A stretch of 64,000 bases of DNA from Flavobacteriaceae bacterium D16 (GTDB taxonomy: Bacteria; Bacteroidota; Bacteroidia; Flavobacteriales; Flavobacteriaceae), in contig JAJTJC010000036.1 of assembly GCA_021295155.1 (NCBI GenBank), forward strand, positions 744,001 to 808,000, written 5' to 3'. This document shows, piece after piece, positions 27,902 through 37,100 of this stretch. Position numbers and translations under genes: made by a program. Within the stretch, counting starts at the first letter, position 1. Every line of letters starts with the position of its first letter. The notes under the pieces were generated by a model that made no database searches, had not been told where the DNA came from, and was given only the letters and a program-made list of their open reading frames with translations.

Positions 27902-30900
27902 GTGAGACGGATACGGATCTTTTTGTTAATAGGGTTATTGTTCTGGGGCTTTGCTTCCCTGGCCCAGGTGCAATTTGTAGACAGGTATTCCGTACTGTTG
28001 CCAGCAGGAGTAAGCTACGGCACCATCGATAATAGCTTTGGGGGTCCCGGAATCTCATTTGCCGATTTTGATAACGATGGCCTGGATGATATCACGATTC
28101 CCGCTTCAAATACCCGCGATTTTCAATTCTTTCGAAATACAGGAGGACAGTTCCAATTAGAAAACCTTCCCATATCCAGTGGTGGTAGTCGTGCCAGGCA
28201 GGCCATTTGGGTTGACTATGACAACGATGGTGACAACGATTTTTTTGCGGTAGGGGATACTGGCGGACGATGGTTCTACAGAAATGAGGGTAATGGAGTA
28301 TACACCGACATACTCACAAGCTCCGGACTTGCGCTGCAGTCATGGGAATATTGGGGAATTTCATGGGGAGATTATAACAACGACGGAAATCTTGATGCAT
28401 TCTTATTGGTGCGGGACACGGAGACCAATCATCACAACCTGCTATACAGAAATGAAGGGGATGGTACATTTACAGACGTTACTGTCGCTGCAGGCCTTAC
28501 TCTGGAACGAAGACTTACCCTGGCTGCCACTTTTGTAGATTATAATCGTGACGGTTACCAGGATCTTTTCCTGGCCAATGATAAAGAGACAATCGCCAAT
28601 CAGCTTTTCCTCAACAGGGGAGATGGTACTTTCCAGGACGTTAGTATTGCTTCCAGCATGGACCTGACCATGGATGGGATGTCGGCTACTATTGGAGATT
28701 ACAACCGGGATGGCTGGACAGACATCTACATTACCAACGGAACATTTACCGATTCCTTTGAGAGCGTTATAGGTAATGCCTTTATGCAGAACAACAAAGA
28801 CGGCACATATACGAATGTTGCCCTTGAGAATGGAACACGCTTCGACAGTTTTGCCTGGGGATCAGTGTTCCTGGACTCTGAACTTGATGGAGACCTGGAC
28901 CTGTATGTAAGTAGTTATCTGGATGGCAGTGATGGCAGGCTACCCTCTACGTACTATGAAAACGATGGTAGTGGAAATTATAGCATACCCGCCAATGCGG
29001 GGTTTCAAAATGACATCTTAGCCAGCTATGGAAATGCGATTGGGGATATACAGAACGATGGCTTGCCGGATATCGTAGTTGTGAATATCGATGACCAACC
29101 TTTAAACCTCTGGGAGAACCAAAGCACAAATACAGGGAACTGGCTTAAGGTAAAACTGGAAGGGACCACCAGTAACCGCATGGGGGTAGGATCCTTTATC
29201 AAGGTCAAAGCCGGAGACAATCGCTACTATGAATATACGGCATGTGGTGAAGGGTATATCAGCCAAAACAGCACAACGGAATTTTTTGGGATAGGAGATG
29301 CAACTGCAATCGATTATATTCAGGTTAGGTGGTTAAGCGGACAAACAGATCGGATTGATAATATAGCGCCTAATCAGACCATTACCATCGTAGAAGGCTC
29401 TTTTCCGGCCGAGCCCATTGATGAAGAAGGAGGCGGGGAGGAAAACAATGAGCCATCTCCTTTTTCTGTAGCCAGGCAGTGGAATGAAGTATTACTGGAT
29501 GCCATTCGGGAAGACCTTGCCCGGCCTACCGTTCACGCCAGGAATCTTTTTCATAGCTCAGTAGCTATGTTTGATGCCTGGGCCCTTTTTGATGATACCG
29601 CAGAAACTGTGTTCCTCGGAAAACAATTTGGTGGGTATCGCTGTGAATTCAATGGAATAGCACCTCCTCAGGATATAGAAGCCGCCCGAAATGAAGTGAT
29701 GAGCTACGCCCTCTTCCGTCTCTTGAACCAGCGCTTTACCAATTCTCCAGGAGCCAATTATTCCCTTTTCCTCTTCAGCGATTTGTTTTCCCGACTAGGG
29801 TATGACCCTAATTTCACAGATTCGGATTATGGAACTGGCTCATACGCAGCACTAGGGAACTACCTGGGAGCACAATTAATCCAGTTTGGCCTTCAGGACG
29901 GCGCTAATGAATCTGCAGATTATGCCAATCAGTTCTATACTCCCGTTAATGAGCCGCTCTCCCTGGAAGAGTACCTTGATGATTACGAACTTGCCGATCC
30001 CAATCGCTGGCAACCCCTCATTTTTGAATCCTTTGTAGATCAGAGTGGCAATGTGATTGAAGGCGGATCTCCCGAGTTTCTGAGTCCGGAGTGGGGTGCG
30101 GTGATCCCATTTGCCCACAAACAAGAGGATTTACAAATTCGGAACAATGGATTCGATAGCTATCTTTATGATGATCCGGGATCACCTCCTGAAATACAGG
30201 ATGGAGGTGGAGTAACAGATCCCTACAAATGGAATTTTGCCCTCGTAGCAGCCTGGTCTGCACACCTGGATCCCAATGACACTACCCTTATTGATATTTC
30301 CCCCGGTGCGATTGGGAATGTCGATATAGCACAGTACCCTCAAAATTTTCAGCAGTACTCTAGCTTCTATAATTTCACAGACGGAGGGGATCCGGGCATG
30401 GGGCATACCCTCAATCCGGCTACTGGTCAGCCCTATGAACCACAGTTGGTGAAGCGGGCAGATTATGCCCGTGTACTGGCAGAATTTTGGGCAGACGGAC
30501 CGGATTCTGAAACGCCTCCGGGACATTGGTTTACCATTTTGAATTACGTTAGTGACCATCCGGAAACGGTAAAACAGATCAATGGGGAAGGACCGGTATT
30601 GGATGATTTGGAGTGGGATGTAAAAACCTACCTGGCCCTCGGGGGTGCTATGCATGATGCTGCGGTTAGTGCCTGGGGGGTAAAAGGCTACTACGATTAT
30701 ATCAGGCCCATCTCCGCTATACGCTACATGGCCTCACAGGGGCAGAGTTCAGATCCCGGATTGCCTTCCTACGACCCACACGGAATTCCCCTGGTGGAAG
30801 GGCTAATAGAATTGATAGAAGCCGGAGATCCCCTTGAAGGACCCGCTGGAGAGAACATGGGTAAAGTGAAGATTTTTGCCTGGAAAGGACCAGACTATAT

Positions 30901-32023
30901 TAATGATCCTACCCAGGACGTTGCCGGTGTAGATTGGATATTGGGAACCAGATGGTGGCCTTACCAGCGGCCTGATTTTGTAACACCACCTTTTGCCGGT
31001 TATGTCTCCGGACACTCCACATTTTCCAGGGCAGCGGCTGAAGTAATGACCTCCCTGACCGGCGATCAGTTCTTCCCGGGGGGGATGGGGATATTTGATA
31101 TTCAACAAAATAACTTCCTGGTTTTTGAACAGGGTCCCAGTGAAAATCTGACCTTACAATGGGCTACCTACCAGGATGCTTCGGATCAAACCAGCCTGTC
31201 GAGGATCTGGGGAGGTATTCATCCGCCTGTTGATGATATTCCCGGCAGGATAATGGGGGATACCATTGGCAAAAGGGCTTATTCCCTTGCGGAGGATTAT
31301 TTTAACGGCCTGGCCACTTTAAGTGCGGATAACTTTCTGATACAGGGGGTTGGAGAGACCTGTGTGGATCAGGATAATGGGAGGATCAACATATTGGCCA
31401 AAGATTATTACGATTATGTAGCTACTCTTTCAAACACCGATTATCAGTTTAACCGGGAATTGGTTATTAATGGCCTTGCCCCCGGGACTTACCCACTTTG
31501 TATAAGGGTGGAAGGCTCGCCGGAAACGGAACAATGTTTTGATTTGGTTATACCTGAGCTGGCCCCTCTGGATGTAAATTCTTCTTCGAAAGCTTTGGGG
31601 AGCAGTTCAACACTCCGTTTGGAGGTAAGAACAGGAACCCCTCCTTTTTATGTTGAGGTAAATAAACAACTGATTGGCACTTTCGACCAAAACAGCTTCG
31701 ACGTTTCTGCCCGTGCGGGAGATACCATAAAACTCTACTCCAGCAAGGCCTGTGAAGGAATCTATTCCAAGACCCTCCCAATGAATTCAACGGCAATGTT
31801 ATATCCCAATCCCGCAGAGGCTGAAGCAGCTGTATTATGGACAGCCGATTCAGAAATGGTTGAGGTGGGCATCTTTAACCTGGGCGGGCAAATGGTTTCG
31901 ACTTGGACCCTGAAGCCTGTGGGCAATGAAATTCGCTTCCCAACGGATAAGCTTTCGAGTGGTATTTATATCGTGAAAATTAAAGGAAGAGAAACGGTAG
32001 AGCTAAAACTTGTCAAAAAGTAG
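27902..32023 (+). CDS. Secreted FG-GAP/UnbV/vanadium-haloperoxidase fusion with type IX sorting domain
   Basis: The frame is open from ATG 27779 (1414 residues), but the GTG at 27902 gives a clean signal peptide (RRIRIFLLIGLLFWGFASLAQ), so that start is preferred (1373 residues). Domains (numbered from 27779): seven FG-GAP/VCBS repeats with Asp-rich loops such as FADFDNDGLDD (about 95-430), an ASPIC/UnbV-like domain (about 455-545), a vanadium-dependent haloperoxidase/PAP2 domain (about 565-1180), an Ig-like part, and a C-terminal sorting domain (YPNPAEAEAAV ... SGIYIVKIKG). Haloperoxidase motifs are KGYYDYIRP (about 968), VSGHS (about 1075) and SRIWGGIHPPVDD (about 1139). Vanadium enzymes of this type oxidise halides with peroxide. 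The first Pro of PSGH is Val here. Secretion by T9SS is inferred from the C-terminus. Confidence 0.85.
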   Translation: MRRIRIFLLIGLLFWGFASLAQVQFVDRYSVLLPAGVSYGTIDNSFGGPGISFADFDNDGLDDITIPASNTRDFQFFRNTGGQFQLENLPISSGGSRARQAIWVDYDNDGDNDFFAVGDTGGRWFYRNEGNGVYTDILTSSGLALQSWEYWGISWGDYNNDGNLDAFLLVRDTETNHHNLLYRNEGDGTFTDVTVAAGLTLERRLTLAATFVDYNRDGYQDLFLANDKETIANQLFLNRGDGTFQDVSIASSMDLTMDGMSATIGDYNRDGWTDIYITNGTFTDSFESVIGNAFMQNNKDGTYTNVALENGTRFDSFAWGSVFLDSELDGDLDLYVSSYLDGSDGRLPSTYYENDGSGNYSIPANAGFQNDILASYGNAIGDIQNDGLPDIVVVNIDDQPLNLWENQSTNTGNWLKVKLEGTTSNRMGVGSFIKVKAGDNRYYEYTACGEGYISQNSTTEFFGIGDATAIDYIQVRWLSGQTDRIDNIAPNQTITIVEGSFPAEPIDEEGGGEENNEPSPFSVARQWNEVLLDAIREDLARPTVHARNLFHSSVAMFDAWALFDDTAETVFLGKQFGGYRCEFNGIAPPQDIEAARNEVMSYALFRLLNQRFTNSPGANYSLFLFSDLFSRLGYDPNFTDSDYGTGSYAALGNYLGAQLIQFGLQDGANESADYANQFYTPVNEPLSLEEYLDDYELADPNRWQPLIFESFVDQSGNVIEGGSPEFLSPEWGAVIPFAHKQEDLQIRNNGFDSYLYDDPGSPPEIQDGGGVTDPYKWNFALVAAWSAHLDPNDTTLIDISPGAIGNVDIAQYPQNFQQYSSFYNFTDGGDPGMGHTLNPATGQPYEPQLVKRADYARVLAEFWADGPDSETPPGHWFTILNYVSDHPETVKQINGEGPVLDDLEWDVKTYLALGGAMHDAAVSAWGVKGYYDYIRPISAIRYMASQGQSSDPGLPSYDPHGIPLVEGLIELIEAGDPLEGPAGENMGKVKIFAWKGPDYINDPTQDVAGVDWILGTRWWPYQRPDFVTPPFAGYVSGHSTFSRAAAEVMTSLTGDQFFPGGMGIFDIQQNNFLVFEQGPSENLTLQWATYQDASDQTSLSRIWGGIHPPVDDIPGRIMGDTIGKRAYSLAEDYFNGLATLSADNFLIQGVGETCVDQDNGRINILAKDYYDYVATLSNTDYQFNRELVINGLAPGTYPLCIRVEGSPETEQCFDLVIPELAPLDVNSSSKALGSSSTLRLEVRTGTPPFYVEVNKQLIGTFDQNSFDVSARAGDTIKLYSSKACEGIYSKTLPMNSTAMLYPNPAEAEAAVLWTADSEMVEVGIFNLGGQMVSTWTLKPVGNEIRFPTDKLSSGIYIVKIKGRETVELKLVKK

Positions 32024-32041
32024 ATTCACTCCCAATACAGA

Positions 32042-32269
32042 TTAGCACCTCATTGCAAAATAAGTTCCTGCTCCGGATACAAGGAAAATCACATGCATTC
32101 TCCAGCCATGAGTGAACAGTGTTAGAATATCAAAAACAGTATGTTGATCTTCATTCTTTATGTGCCATTCCAAATGATCAAAAGGCCTCCATGAGTGAAA
32201 TACGAAAAGCAAACCAAAGGCCAGTACCCTTAGCCAATCCAGATAATACAATCTTTTGTTTGTCGTCAT
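32042..32269 (-). pseudogene. Remnant of an acyltransferase_3 family gene
   Basis: 75 residues that match only the N-terminus of membrane acyltransferases (LYYLDWLRVLAFGLLFVFHS, then FTHGWRMHVIFLVSGAGTYFA), which are normally 350-400 residues with ten or so helices. The frame stops after FAMRC, 18 bases from the haloperoxidase stop. The remaining three quarters of the gene are absent, so this is a truncated leftover at the end of the minus-strand cluster 32304-35784. Confidence 0.75.
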
Positions 32270-32303
32270 GGTACTATCACTGCTTTAATCAACCCTTGTA
32301 ATA

Positions 32304-33098
32304 TTACACATGAACAGACTCATCTCTGTGAAGAATGGAATATGGGATTTCCATTGCCTCTATTCCATTCCTAAACTCATCTTCGTCTGCATGGTTAAAG
32401 CTTTTACTAAAGAAAGCCGGGCAGTTATAGTGACAGGGGATAACCATTTTGGGTCTCATTATTTGTATAGCCTTTAAAGCTTCCGGGATATCCATGGTGT
32501 TGTGTACTGCTTTACCTCCAATTGGGATCATTAGTACATCGGGTTGGTCAATGGATTTCCATTCTTCCTTATGCAGCAATGTGTCACCAAGATTCACTAG
32601 CGTCTTTCCATCCATTTGAATCTTGAATCCGATGGCGCCCCATCCAATCCGCTCTTCAGGCCCTGGTTTCAGCGTTTTTGAAAAAGGACCGAGTTTTATG
32701 GTAAGCGGACCGTGGGTAGTTTTAATTCCGGTAATGGACATCCCGTCAACCTCGATGGTTTCATCCACAGAGAGGGTCTGATACTTTTGGAATTCTGTGG
32801 TAAAGACAACTCCCTTGTCCCTGGGACCTAGCAGTAGATGCTTCCCATCAACCTCTTTGACCATCGTCTTGTTACAAATGACAGGAGCATGTGAAACGGC
32901 GGCCATTCTATCGGTGTGCCAATAGTGATCAGGATCGCCATGCGTTACGAAAATATGTGTGATATCTTTCCACTCAGTTATAGGGATCAAAGAGCTAAAC
33001 CGGAAATAATAGAACATTAAACCTCCCGGATCGATGGCTAATTTTTTATCGCCAGATTCTATGAGGAATGCGTTGTAGAGATAGTGTGTAATTTTCAT
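32304..33098 (-). CDS. MBL-fold metallo-hydrolase with a variant metal motif
   Basis: 264 residues, no signal peptide. Overall UlaG-like MBL fold: LIESGDKKLAIDPGG, FVTHGDPDHYWHTDR, GIKTTHGP, VNLGDTLLH, LMIPIGG, and VIPCHYNCPAFF. The zinc motif reads HxDxDH (HGDPDH) instead of HxHxDH. It ends a three-gene run (oxidoreductase, flavodoxin-like, MBL) with 18-64 base spacings. Substrate unknown. Confidence 0.8.
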   Translation of the reverse strand: MKITHYLYNAFLIESGDKKLAIDPGGLMFYYFRFSSLIPITEWKDITHIFVTHGDPDHYWHTDRMAAVSHAPVICNKTMVKEVDGKHLLLGPRDKGVVFTTEFQKYQTLSVDETIEVDGMSITGIKTTHGPLTIKLGPFSKTLKPGPEERIGWGAIGFKIQMDGKTLVNLGDTLLHKEEWKSIDQPDVLMIPIGGKAVHNTMDIPEALKAIQIMRPKMVIPCHYNCPAFFSKSFNHADEDEFRNGIEAMEIPYSILHRDESVHV

Positions 33099-33116
33099 TT
33101 GTAGTCAAAAATGAGG

Positions 33117-33887
33117 TTAGTACTCCGAACTGGTATTCGCCTTCATCTTTTTAATTTCTTTTCCCGCAATCCACTTCACCAGTTTATTTTTCCAAAAGGG
33201 GATTTTAACATCGTAGTAATAGTCGTTCTTATCCCGGTAGAATTCGTAATCTGCCCAGCCCTTCAATTTATTCCATTCGGAAATATATTTGAAGATGTTG
33301 AAATACACCAGCTGGTTGAAGGAGGGTTTGATCTTCTTTTCGGAACATATTGCATGAATCAGTTTTTCGTATGCAGTTGTTGCAAGAGTTTGATTACGAT
33401 TGGATTCATTTTCCGTTTTCCGGGCCACCATCAATTCCACCGGGGGGACAAAATGGAATCCATGCTGAGTGAAGTTTTCGGTAAGATATTTAGTGGTCAG
33501 ATCTGCTCCAAATCCCGCACAGGTGGCCAGTGCCATGGCATATTTGCCAAAGAATATCGGTCTGTGAGCCATAAAGCTGGTCCTTTCAACAAATTTCTTC
33601 ATCAATGCACTGATGGTCCTGGCATAAGTGGGAGACGCAAATATGGTCCCATCAGCATCTTTCATTGCTTCAATTATCAGATCACGATCATCTTTATGGG
33701 GACAAGTATCTTCCCCATTATTGATACACGAATAACAACCAGAACAGTCCTGTAGATCCAGCTCGGTGAGCATAAGGATCTTGAAATCTATTTCAGGATT
33801 GCTTTGCTCAAGCATCTTTAGGATATTGTATGTGTTCCCTCTATGCGGGCTTCCGCAGATGGCTACAATTTTTATTCTTTTATCCAT
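33117..33887 (-). CDS. Flavodoxin-like NAD(P)H-dependent oxidoreductase
   Basis: 256 residues. N-terminal FMN-binding motif AICGSPHRGNTYNILKML (8-25), then CSGCYSCINNGEDTCPHKDD (48-67), a cysteine-rich segment typical of iron-sulfur flavoprotein/NADPH-dependent FMN reductases, and GTIFASPTYARTISALMKKF. The C-terminal 80 residues are basic and helical. It is the middle gene of the cluster with the CrtI-type oxidoreductase upstream and the MBL protein downstream, which suggests a shared redox pathway. Confidence 0.82.
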   Translation of the reverse strand: MDKRIKIVAICGSPHRGNTYNILKMLEQSNPEIDFKILMLTELDLQDCSGCYSCINNGEDTCPHKDDRDLIIEAMKDADGTIFASPTYARTISALMKKFVERTSFMAHRPIFFGKYAMALATCAGFGADLTTKYLTENFTQHGFHFVPPVELMVARKTENESNRNQTLATTAYEKLIHAICSEKKIKPSFNQLVYFNIFKYISEWNKLKGWADYEFYRDKNDYYYDVKIPFWKNKLVKWIAGKEIKKMKANTSSEY

Positions 33888-33951
33888 CTTTAGTGTATTA
33901 TCATTAGGAAAAGGCGATCACACCACGGGTACTTCAGGTTGCCTGTCTTGT

Positions 33952-35784
33952 CTAACCCACAGGTCCAAATACTATTGCTTCTTCACCAATTTCCATATTT
34001 TCACAGGTTTTAGAGAAGCTACTGTCATCCTTCTTTATTTCGAACCTCAATTGCTCATCCTCCCCATTCGAGGCCAAGGGAAGCCATCGATACGGCAGAT
34101 CCAACTCGGATACTTTCAGGTCTTTAAGATTGAGGATGGCGTATTGCCCTTTTTCATTCTTAAACCCATCCGGCTTTTCAAAAGTCAATTCAAGGATATT
34201 TTCATCAACTTTTTTGGATGATTTGAGCTTTACAATGCGATCATCACGGTATTTTTCTGTGTCCGTATCTGACCAGATCTTGTCTTTGTTCATTTGTAAG
34301 GCCGCCAGGAATCCGCCAGTTACGCTACCTTCAAAACCACCCCCAGGAAATGCCCAGGCCGATGCAAAATACAGATTGGGTATAAGGAAGTTGTTTCTGA
34401 ATCGCTTAGATGCTGTTAATTCCAGGGTTTGCGCAAAACCATATACTGCTCCACTTGGATTAGCGGTAAATCGCTTGATGGTCTTAGGGGTGGAGACTTC
34501 ATAATACTCAATGCTTTCTCGAATTCCCGGGAACTTCTCTTCCAATCGACGTATTAAGATCTGGGCCACTTCTTCTTTTTTGGCTTTATATTCTTCATCG
34601 CTGAGGTTTTCCCAATATTTTAGATGGTCAACAGTACAGATAACACCGGCAGCTTTATCGGCTGGTGCCAGTCCGGCATCGACCTTTTCATAATCTACAA
34701 AAATGAAACTGCGTTTGTTCCAATCACCTAGTTGGTTGGGATGCACATCCTTTAACGTCTTAACGTCCTCTCCCTGAATGAAGTTTGAATAATACTTAAC
34801 ACCGAACTGATCTACTTTCTGGTTGAAGCCAAAATACATACACAACAGGGAGGTAGAAGCAGGGTATGAATCTATCATTTGCTCAAGTGTACTTCCATAA
34901 GGTTCATCTAGCAATGCGGGCACCGTGGGGATGGCCGCATTAGCTATTACATTGTCACAGCTAATGGTGACAGGCTCTTCTTTATGAAAGGCATCTCGGA
35001 AAGTAACTCCTGTTGCCCTGCCATTTTCGATATTAATTCTCTCAACCTTTTTACCTAATAACACCGTACCTCCATGCTTTTCAATAAAGTCCGCCAGGTG
35101 ATCGGATAATTTTTGAGAACCTCCTTTTATAAAATGACCTCCGCTTTCAATGAAGCCCGCGAAAGGCAATCCGAAATAGAACATGGACAAGGTGTATGGA
35201 TCATCGCCCCAGTAGGCAACATGCGCTGTAAGGTCTAGTTTTAGGGCCTCAGTTTTGATGTGTTTATCCAGCCATGAACCAACTGTATGTTTTGTTGCTG
35301 TTACAAGGTTTGGATAGAGCAAAGGGAATAGCGGATAGATCAGCTTGCGTTTTAAAGGAGATCGCGGTAAGTTCATTGCTTCATGCCGGATTCCGGCCAG
35401 CAACTTCATGAACTTTTTTATAGCTTTTTCCTCTTCGGGGTATTTATCTACAAGCGCTTTAGTTGCCTGTTCATAACCGTGGGGGAATACAAAATCTTCC
35501 TTATCAGAGAGTACGCCATAAAACTCGGGTACTTTTAGAAATTCAACGTTCTTATCAACTTCAAGCATCTTGAAGATATTCCTCATGGTACCGCCCTCTG
35601 CCAGTCCACTCATTTCATGAAGCCCGACCTCGATAATAAAATCGCCTCGTTTAAAGGTGGTGGCACAACCTCCTGGTTTATGATGTTGCTCAAGTAACAG
35701 TACTTTTTTCCCAAATTTGGATAGGGTAGCCCCTGCGGTTAAGCCCGCCAGACCACCACCCACGATGATGGTATTGTATTTCAT
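33952..35784 (-). CDS. CrtI/retinol-saturase-type FAD oxidoreductase with an FNR-like C-terminal tail
   Basis: 610 residues. Residues 1-510 are a phytoene-desaturase/retinol-saturase-like oxidoreductase: IIVGGGLAGLTAGATLSKFG (5-24), LEQHHKPGGCATTF, FGLPFAGFIESGGHFIKGG, and the C-terminal FAD segment LYFASAWAFPGGGFEGSVTGG. Residues 511-610 look like the FAD-binding barrel of ferredoxin reductases (GQYAILNLKDL, PYRWLPLAS, LRFEIKKDDSSFS, GEEAIVFGPVG), but the NAD(P)-binding lobe is missing. The RxYS motif is RWLP here. It is the first gene of a minus-strand cluster. Substrate not known; carotenoid or polyprenyl reduction is possible. Confidence 0.8.
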   Translation of the reverse strand: MKYNTIIVGGGLAGLTAGATLSKFGKKVLLLEQHHKPGGCATTFKRGDFIIEVGLHEMSGLAEGGTMRNIFKMLEVDKNVEFLKVPEFYGVLSDKEDFVFPHGYEQATKALVDKYPEEEKAIKKFMKLLAGIRHEAMNLPRSPLKRKLIYPLFPLLYPNLVTATKHTVGSWLDKHIKTEALKLDLTAHVAYWGDDPYTLSMFYFGLPFAGFIESGGHFIKGGSQKLSDHLADFIEKHGGTVLLGKKVERINIENGRATGVTFRDAFHKEEPVTISCDNVIANAAIPTVPALLDEPYGSTLEQMIDSYPASTSLLCMYFGFNQKVDQFGVKYYSNFIQGEDVKTLKDVHPNQLGDWNKRSFIFVDYEKVDAGLAPADKAAGVICTVDHLKYWENLSDEEYKAKKEEVAQILIRRLEEKFPGIRESIEYYEVSTPKTIKRFTANPSGAVYGFAQTLELTASKRFRNNFLIPNLYFASAWAFPGGGFEGSVTGGFLAALQMNKDKIWSDTDTEKYRDDRIVKLKSSKKVDENILELTFEKPDGFKNEKGQYAILNLKDLKVSELDLPYRWLPLASNGEDEQLRFEIKKDDSSFSKTCENMEIGEEAIVFGPVG

Positions 35785-36005
35785 AATTAAAATGATTTAT
35801 CCGTTTGATAATAAGGAAACTAACCTTCGAAATTATCAAACAAGTACCTGTTAAGAAATGACAATGGTCATCTTGTCTGCCTTATTTTGGAAAGTGGAAA
35901 GCAGGCCCGGGAAAGGAAGCTAGAGCAATGTTTAAGATATCTAAATAAGAACGATTTTGTTTTCCTTCAATAGGGGGTCATTACGCAATTGTTCACAGAA
36001 ATCGC

Positions 36006-36992
36006 TTAGTTTACTGAAGGTGTGATCACAAATTTGCGAAAGTCAATTGGGCCATGATCTCCCTGAATCATTATAGGGCCGGGCTCACCTTCTTTGCTAT
36101 CAAGAGACCCCCCTGTAATGCCGGGGATTGGACGGTTGGAAACAACCTCAATTCCATTGTGTACAATCGTAACATGTCTTCCAACTAAGGTAATTTCATA
36201 GGTTTGCCATTCTCCGGGCTTTTTTGAGGCATTAACTGCTGGCGGAATATATCCGTAAACGCCACCGATACTTACATGATCGGCCCTTCCCTTGGAATCT
36301 TCAATCTGAATTTCATAACGACCGCGAAGGTAGATTCCGCTGTTACTTCCTTCGGGATACCTGAATTCTATACTGAGTTTGAAATCATCAAATTTTTGAT
36401 TGGTAATCAGGTTGCCTCCTTTTTCCGGGTTCACCAGCATACCGTCAACCATTTTGAATTTGTTATTCTGCGGAATAATCCAACGCTCCATATTGTCGGT
36501 GAGTAGATTGATCGGATTACCCCAGACCGGTGGTTCAGTTCTTTTTAAACTGGGTGCACGAACACCAGTAAATTTAAGTTTATTCCCATCGAGCATCTTA
36601 TATCCGGAAAGCTTGTTGTCTTTCAGACTGAATTCAAAATAAATGTCATCTATATCCATCCACTGGGGAGGAATGGTGAAATGGTATTTGTCTTTCTTGG
36701 CATCGTAATGTACTTCGGCAATGGGCCTCGCACTTCCCTCGTAGCCTACATAATAGCCAACAAGCGTAGAAAAACCGGATAATTTAACCTCCAGCCATCC
36801 GGGGAATCCATCAGATGCCATGAGTCCATGCCTGAACATGCCGAGATTCTCTAATTGATCTTTCTCCATGAGAATAGTTAGATCCCATTTTCCAATCAGA
36901 TCAGAATCACTTTCAACACGTTGCGCATACAAAGCAGAAGAACCAGCTATTGCAAAAACGGTTAGCAATAAAATAATTTTTACATTTTTCAT
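36006..36992 (-). CDS. DUF1080 (3-keto-disaccharide hydrolase-like) secreted protein
   Basis: 328 residues with a signal peptide (MKNVKIILLLTVFAIAGSSALYAQ). The C-terminal half is the DUF1080 concanavalin-like fold: LITNQKFDDFKLSIEFRYPEGSNSGIYLRGRYEIQIEDS and GEWQTYEITLVGRHVTIVHNGIEV. The N-terminal half has a small beta domain. DUF1080 proteins are common in Bacteroidota and Planctomycetes and act on glycans or keto-sugars. The gene stands alone, 108 bases after the GH5 gene in the same direction (GH5 is upstream in transcription). Confidence 0.82.
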   Translation of the reverse strand: MKNVKIILLLTVFAIAGSSALYAQRVESDSDLIGKWDLTILMEKDQLENLGMFRHGLMASDGFPGWLEVKLSGFSTLVGYYVGYEGSARPIAEVHYDAKKDKYHFTIPPQWMDIDDIYFEFSLKDNKLSGYKMLDGNKLKFTGVRAPSLKRTEPPVWGNPINLLTDNMERWIIPQNNKFKMVDGMLVNPEKGGNLITNQKFDDFKLSIEFRYPEGSNSGIYLRGRYEIQIEDSKGRADHVSIGGVYGYIPPAVNASKKPGEWQTYEITLVGRHVTIVHNGIEVVSNRPIPGITGGSLDSKEGEPGPIMIQGDHGPIDFRKFVITPSVN

Positions 36993-37100
36993 AATGGTAT
37001 GTTGTAGATATAAAGACTTATGAGCTTGTTAAGATACGAATCTAATTAAAAATGAAATCAGAAAATTGATAGGTATATACGTATTGTTTTAGTGCATTAC

